In this document: piece after piece, positions 6,256 through 8,886 of the stretch | Position numbering within the stretch: the first letter of the stretch is position 1 | How the letters are laid out: each line of letters starts with the position of its first letter | Source of the DNA: Desulfuromonadaceae bacterium | GTDB lineage: Bacteria > Desulfobacterota > Desulfuromonadia > Geobacterales > Pseudopelobacteraceae | Reading direction: 5' to 3' | NCBI GenBank assembly: GCA_028686145.1 | Contig: JAQUCQ010000121.1 | Location: forward strand, 1-8,886 | Length of the DNA: 8,886 nt | Program-made: the position numbers and the translations under genes | Notes under the pieces: generated by a model | The model's database searches: none | The model's input: only the letters and a program-made list of their open reading frames with translations | Told to the model about the DNA's origin: nothing

Positions 6256-7308
6256 TCACTCCTCCTGCTTTTTAAGATGGACCGTCCGGATCGGGAAAGG
6301 TATTTCAATCCCCTCATCACGATAGCGGCGATGCAGGCGTTTCACAAACTCGTGCTTGACAAGATATTGGTCTACGTACTCCTTGCAGCGCAGGATCACC
6401 GTGAAGTTGATACTGGAGTCGGCGAAGGTATGATAGCGGATGAACGGTTCAAAACCTTTGAGCCCTCCCTGTACCTCCTGTAACGACTCCTTAGCCACTT
6501 CAATGGTTATCTGCTCTACCTTCTCAAGGTCGCTGTCATAACTCACCCCAACCTGAACAAGTACGCCCATCTCTGTCTCTGGAAGCTGAAAATTGGTTAC
6601 AATGGCTCCAGCAAGCTTGGAATTGGGGATAAGTACCAGATTGTTTGCAAGGGCACGGATCAGTGTATTACGCCAGGTGATATCGGTGACATACCCCTCC
6701 TCACCACCACTTAAACAGATATAATCTCCCTGGCGAATCTGCCTGGTGGCGATAATCTGCAGTCCGGAGAATATGTTGGATAACGTGTCCTGGAGTGCCA
6801 GAGCCACGGCAAGGCCACCAACGCCGAGTGCAGTCAACATCGGCGTAATGGAGATACCAAGTGATTGCAGGATTATCAGTATACCAATGGAAAAAGCGGT
6901 GACCTTGGCCAGATTGGTGAAAATCGAGGGTGATGGGAGCACGGCTTTTTTGGCGTAGTGCAATACGAAGCCGGAGGCCAGGCGCATCATGAGAATGGTA
7001 CCGAGCAGCAGAAAAGCAACGAGAATCAGCTTTCCGGCAATGTCATGTGCTCGGTCAGTAAAGGGAAGGCGCAGTAATGCCCCATAGATACCTGCAAGGA
7101 GACAGGAATAGAATGTGAGTCCCTTTAGAGAGTTAATGACGATATCATCACCCTCCCATGGAGTGTGACGCGTCAAGGTTTCCAATCGACGCAGCACAAA
7201 CCTTTCCAAGACAAGACCAATGACAGCGCTCACGATTAAGAAGCCGCCCGCAGTAAACAGCATTTCCAGTGTAAAAAGTTTTACTATTTCTTGAGTACGA
7301 ATCCACAT
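6256..7308 (-). CDS. MscS-family mechanosensitive channel
   Basis: A 350-residue small-conductance mechanosensitive channel protein that opens under membrane tension and releases solutes on hypo-osmotic shock. About five TM helices are seen (12-38, 61-80, 90-116, 129-151, 156-183), two more than E. coli MscS. The last is the pore helix TM3, ALGVGGLAVALALQDTLSNI (160-179), with the Gly/Ala packing pattern of the family. The beta domain (about 184-245) includes IRQGDYI and the segment ITWRNTLIRALANNLVLIPN (210-229). A C-terminal alpha/beta domain ends in EGIEIPFPIRTVHL (332-345), the usual family finish. The start ATG 7308 has only a weak AAAGG about 10 bases upstream. It lies 55 bp after ablB on the same strand, suggesting cotranscription with the osmolyte genes. 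Channel family is sure; subtype is not. Confidence 0.94.
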   Translation of the reverse strand: MWIRTQEIVKLFTLEMLFTAGGFLIVSAVIGLVLERFVLRRLETLTRHTPWEGDDIVINSLKGLTFYSCLLAGIYGALLRLPFTDRAHDIAGKLILVAFLLLGTILMMRLASGFVLHYAKKAVLPSPSIFTNLAKVTAFSIGILIILQSLGISITPMLTALGVGGLAVALALQDTLSNIFSGLQIIATRQIRQGDYICLSGGEEGYVTDITWRNTLIRALANNLVLIPNSKLAGAIVTNFQLPETEMGVLVQVGVSYDSDLEKVEQITIEVAKESLQEVQGGLKGFEPFIRYHTFADSSINFTVILRCKEYVDQYLVKHEFVKRLHRRYRDEGIEIPFPIRTVHLKKQEE

Positions 7309-7363
7309 TGTGTATGAGCCTTTATTACACTAAATTAAATTACATGATCGGTTCAATATTTGA

Positions 7364-8200
7364 TTAGGACAATGTCTTGTACCAGACATTCATGCTTTCA
7401 AGGCTGCCAAAAATATTGGTGTTATTAGTGAGTGTACCACCGAATCGATAACCATTTCGGGCAAAGGTGATATTCATGCCAAATGAGTAAGCTCGGGCTA
7501 TGGTATAAAGCGATCTGATGCCTCGGGATAGCATCACCTCTTCCATCTGCAGCAGGAGATGAAGTGCAAGACTCAGGCTGCGAAATTCCGGCAGAGTTGC
7601 AAAATCAGTCATCTCTGCCGAGAACGTTGAGAGGTCAATCTCCGCAGATGAGAGCGCAGCAATTTTTTCTTCCTTCCAGACTCCAAAAAAAACCGTGTTG
7701 CCAGACATGGCAGTCCTCAGGAAGTCCGGTTCCTGAATCGGAAACGGGTAAGTAGCAAAAACCTCACGATAAACGGCCGCCATACCAGCCACATCTTCTT
7801 CCCGAGCAACCCGAACGCCAAAACATTCTGGAAGTTTTGGTGGCTGGTAAGCGGGTTCTTGTTCCTTGGAAGCTGCCAGAATTTCCTGCACAAGTTGTGG
7901 TTGCGGCTCCACCCTGCGGGCTGCGGTGAAATACTTTCCCATAAAACAGGCTGCAACACCATCGGGGAAAAAGGCCGGAATTGAGGCCTCCGGTTCATAC
8001 CCTGCAGCAACAAAACTGTCTATGTTCCACCTCGGAACCTTGGCAAAAATTTTTGAATAGCCGCGTAAGGAGGCAAGCTGGTCGAGTCGATCAATAATTT
8101 TCTCTGCGTCGTCCTCATGAAGCTTCATCAGATAGACGCGGTCATTGTCGTGTCCATGATGAATTACTGATTTGCCTATAGTTTCGATTGCATCACTCAT
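7364..8200 (-). CDS. ablB: Beta-lysine N6-acetyltransferase AblB (GNAT family)
   Basis: A 278-residue cytoplasmic enzyme that transfers acetyl from acetyl-CoA to the epsilon-amino group of L-beta-lysine, forming the compatible solute N-epsilon-acetyl-beta-lysine. The N-terminal part (1-125) is the AblB-specific region (HDNDRVYLMKL; GYSKIFAKVP). The GNAT domain spans about 126-276 and contains SAEMTDFATLPEFR (194-207) and the family ending FARNGYRFGGTLTNNTNI...ESMNVWYK (246-275). Oddity: the acetyl-CoA pyrophosphate loop reads R207-S-L-S-L-A212, with Ser210 where the R/Q-x-x-G-x-G/A motif has glycine. The start ATG 8200 has a strong GGAGGAA ribosome site and overlaps the end of the displaced ablA frame by 8 bp. 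Identity as AblB is well supported; full activity is less certain because of the loop. Confidence 0.93.
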   Translation of the reverse strand: MSDAIETIGKSVIHHGHDNDRVYLMKLHEDDAEKIIDRLDQLASLRGYSKIFAKVPRWNIDSFVAAGYEPEASIPAFFPDGVAACFMGKYFTAARRVEPQPQLVQEILAASKEQEPAYQPPKLPECFGVRVAREEDVAGMAAVYREVFATYPFPIQEPDFLRTAMSGNTVFFGVWKEEKIAALSSAEIDLSTFSAEMTDFATLPEFRSLSLALHLLLQMEEVMLSRGIRSLYTIARAYSFGMNITFARNGYRFGGTLTNNTNIFGSLESMNVWYKTLS

Positions 8201-8425
8201 TATTCCTCCGTTTCATTCGGTGGTTATCCTCCGGAGTAAGCGAGATATCTTCTTCAAAGTCCGACAGAAGCCGCTCGATACCAACAGCTGCATACTCCTC
8301 GGTTCCTTCTATGTTCAGTTCGAGACGACACTCGGAACAGTTACGGTCACAAAAGATCGGCTGGTAATTGTCCGGTTCCTGATAGGTAGTGATCACCCCT
8401 TCATAGTTTCGCAGGACCACCTTAT
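8193..8425 (-). pseudogene. ablA: Out-of-frame C-terminal segment of lysine 2,3-aminomutase
   Basis: This frame encodes KVVLRNYEGVITTYQEPDNY, then FCDRNCSEC, then a charged tail (GIERLL...RMKRRNNE) ending at TGA 8195-8193. That is the conserved end of KamA/AblA, including the three clustered cysteines that with the GVNDC cysteine form the intersubunit zinc site. It begins in a different frame from the upstream part of the gene. The only possible separate start (GTG 8420) has no properly spaced Shine-Dalgarno, so independent translation is unlikely. The end overlaps the ablB start by 8 bp, the arrangement expected for an intact ablA-ablB pair, so the frame is ancestral. Confidence 0.85.
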
Positions 8426-8886
8426 AGTAGCGAGGGTAATCAGATAATTGGGCATGACCGGGATCTTGCCGCCACCGCCCGGTGCGTCAATAACGTAAGT
8501 CGGGACGGCGAAACCACTGGTGTGACCGATAAGACTTTCCATTATCTCCATTCCCTTCCCCACCGGGGTACGGAAGTGGGAAAGCCCTTCCGAAAGGTCG
8601 CACTGGTAGAGATAGTAGGGACGGACCCGGTTCTCCACCAGCCGTTGCACCAGCGCCTTAATAATCATGGGACAGTCATTTACTCCGGCCAGCAGAACAG
8701 TCTGGTTACCCAGAGGGATGCCGGCATTGGCCAACCGTGAGAGCGCCTCTTTCGCCGAACTTGTGATTTCCCGGGGATGGTTGAAGTGAGTATTCAGCCA
8801 CAGTGGATGGTGTTTCTTGAGAACCTCTATCAGGTTATCGGTAATGCGATATGGAAGAACTACCGGCATGCGGCTGCCGATGCGGA
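8393..8886 (-). CDS. ablA: Lysine 2,3-aminomutase AblA/KamA, internal part, ended early by an apparent frameshift
   Basis: Radical-SAM, PLP-dependent enzyme that isomerises L-lysine to L-beta-lysine, the first step toward N-epsilon-acetyl-beta-lysine. The frame enters from the right edge as RIGSRMPVVLPYRIT, so the N-terminus with the CxxxCxxC iron-sulfur motif is outside the window. Visible KamA features: WLNTHFNHPREIT, LLAGVNDCP (a zinc-ligand Cys in the Clostridium enzyme), YYLYQCDLSEG (Asp binding the substrate amino group) and DAPGGGGK, whose Lys (AAG at 8467-8465) binds PLP. After MPNYLITLAT the frame departs from the family and stops at TGA 8393, about 75 residues early. The expected continuation KVVLRNYEGV lies in another frame (8193-8425). 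A one-base deletion at about 8424-8428 explains it. ablB follows directly, in the usual ablA-ablB order. Confidence 0.92.
   Translation of the reverse strand, partial: RIGSRMPVVLPYRITDNLIEVLKKHHPLWLNTHFNHPREITSSAKEALSRLANAGIPLGNQTVLLAGVNDCPMIIKALVQRLVENRVRPYYLYQCDLSEGLSHFRTPVGKGMEIMESLIGHTSGFAVPTYVIDAPGGGGKIPVMPNYLITLATIRWSCETMKG

Noticed and set aside
8415..8435. Programmed ribosomal frameshift explaining the two ablA frames
   Set aside because: A -1 shift would restore a plausible protein, but no slippery heptamer (X XXY YYZ) or downstream structure is visible around ACTATAAGG. A deletion or sequencing error is simpler.
1..8886. CRISPR array, tRNA/rRNA genes, intact insertion sequences, prophage or defence genes
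   Set aside because: Looked for repeats with regular spacing, tRNA-like folds, transposase motifs and defence domains on both strands; none seen.

Overview
The window looks like chromosomal DNA of a free-living Gram-negative bacterium. Gene content (YjcH/ActP acetate uptake, an IclR regulator, a K+/H+ antiporter and the N-epsilon-acetyl-beta-lysine genes ablA/ablB beside a mechanosensitive channel) and sigma-54-like sequences point to the Geobacter/Desulfuromonas group. That placement is an inference from content and style, not from a marker gene. No RNA gene, CRISPR array, intact insertion sequence or phage gene is visible.

Layout. (1) 1-2528, minus strand: an IclR-family regulator (2528-1779), a 237-bp leader region, a two-TM DUF485/YjcH protein (1541-1230) and an ActP-type cation/acetate symporter (1233 to the left edge, last quarter cut off). 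The last two overlap by ATGA and are surely co-translated. (2) 2529-3509: about 980 bp with no convincing gene. It holds the iclR leader with a perfect 8-bp inverted repeat around the ribosome binding site, a sigma-54-like element, a very AT-rich stretch and what may be a gene remnant. (3) 3510-5504, plus strand: a CPA2 monovalent cation/proton antiporter with C-terminal RCK (TrkA-N/TrkA-C) domains. (4) 5549-8886, minus strand: ablA (entering from the right edge), ablB, an MscS-type channel, then a MarC-family membrane protein.

How the genes fit together. The right side reads as an osmotic-stress locus. AblA turns L-lysine into L-beta-lysine, AblB acetylates it to the compatible solute N-epsilon-acetyl-beta-lysine, and the MscS channel would release solutes on hypo-osmotic shock. 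The K+/H+ antiporter next door handles the other main osmolyte, K+. The left side is an acetate-uptake locus with its likely regulator.

Most notable observations: ablA carries an apparent one-base deletion near 8424-8428. It throws the last ~75 residues, including three of the four predicted zinc cysteines, out of frame. In the next gene, ablB, the acetyl-CoA pyrophosphate loop has serines where the GNAT motif normally has glycine. Together these raise the possibility that the acetyl-beta-lysine pathway is decaying here, although a sequencing error in ablA is the simplest alternative. I do not see a clearly new multi-gene system; the unexplained material lies mainly in the leader and intergenic DNA.
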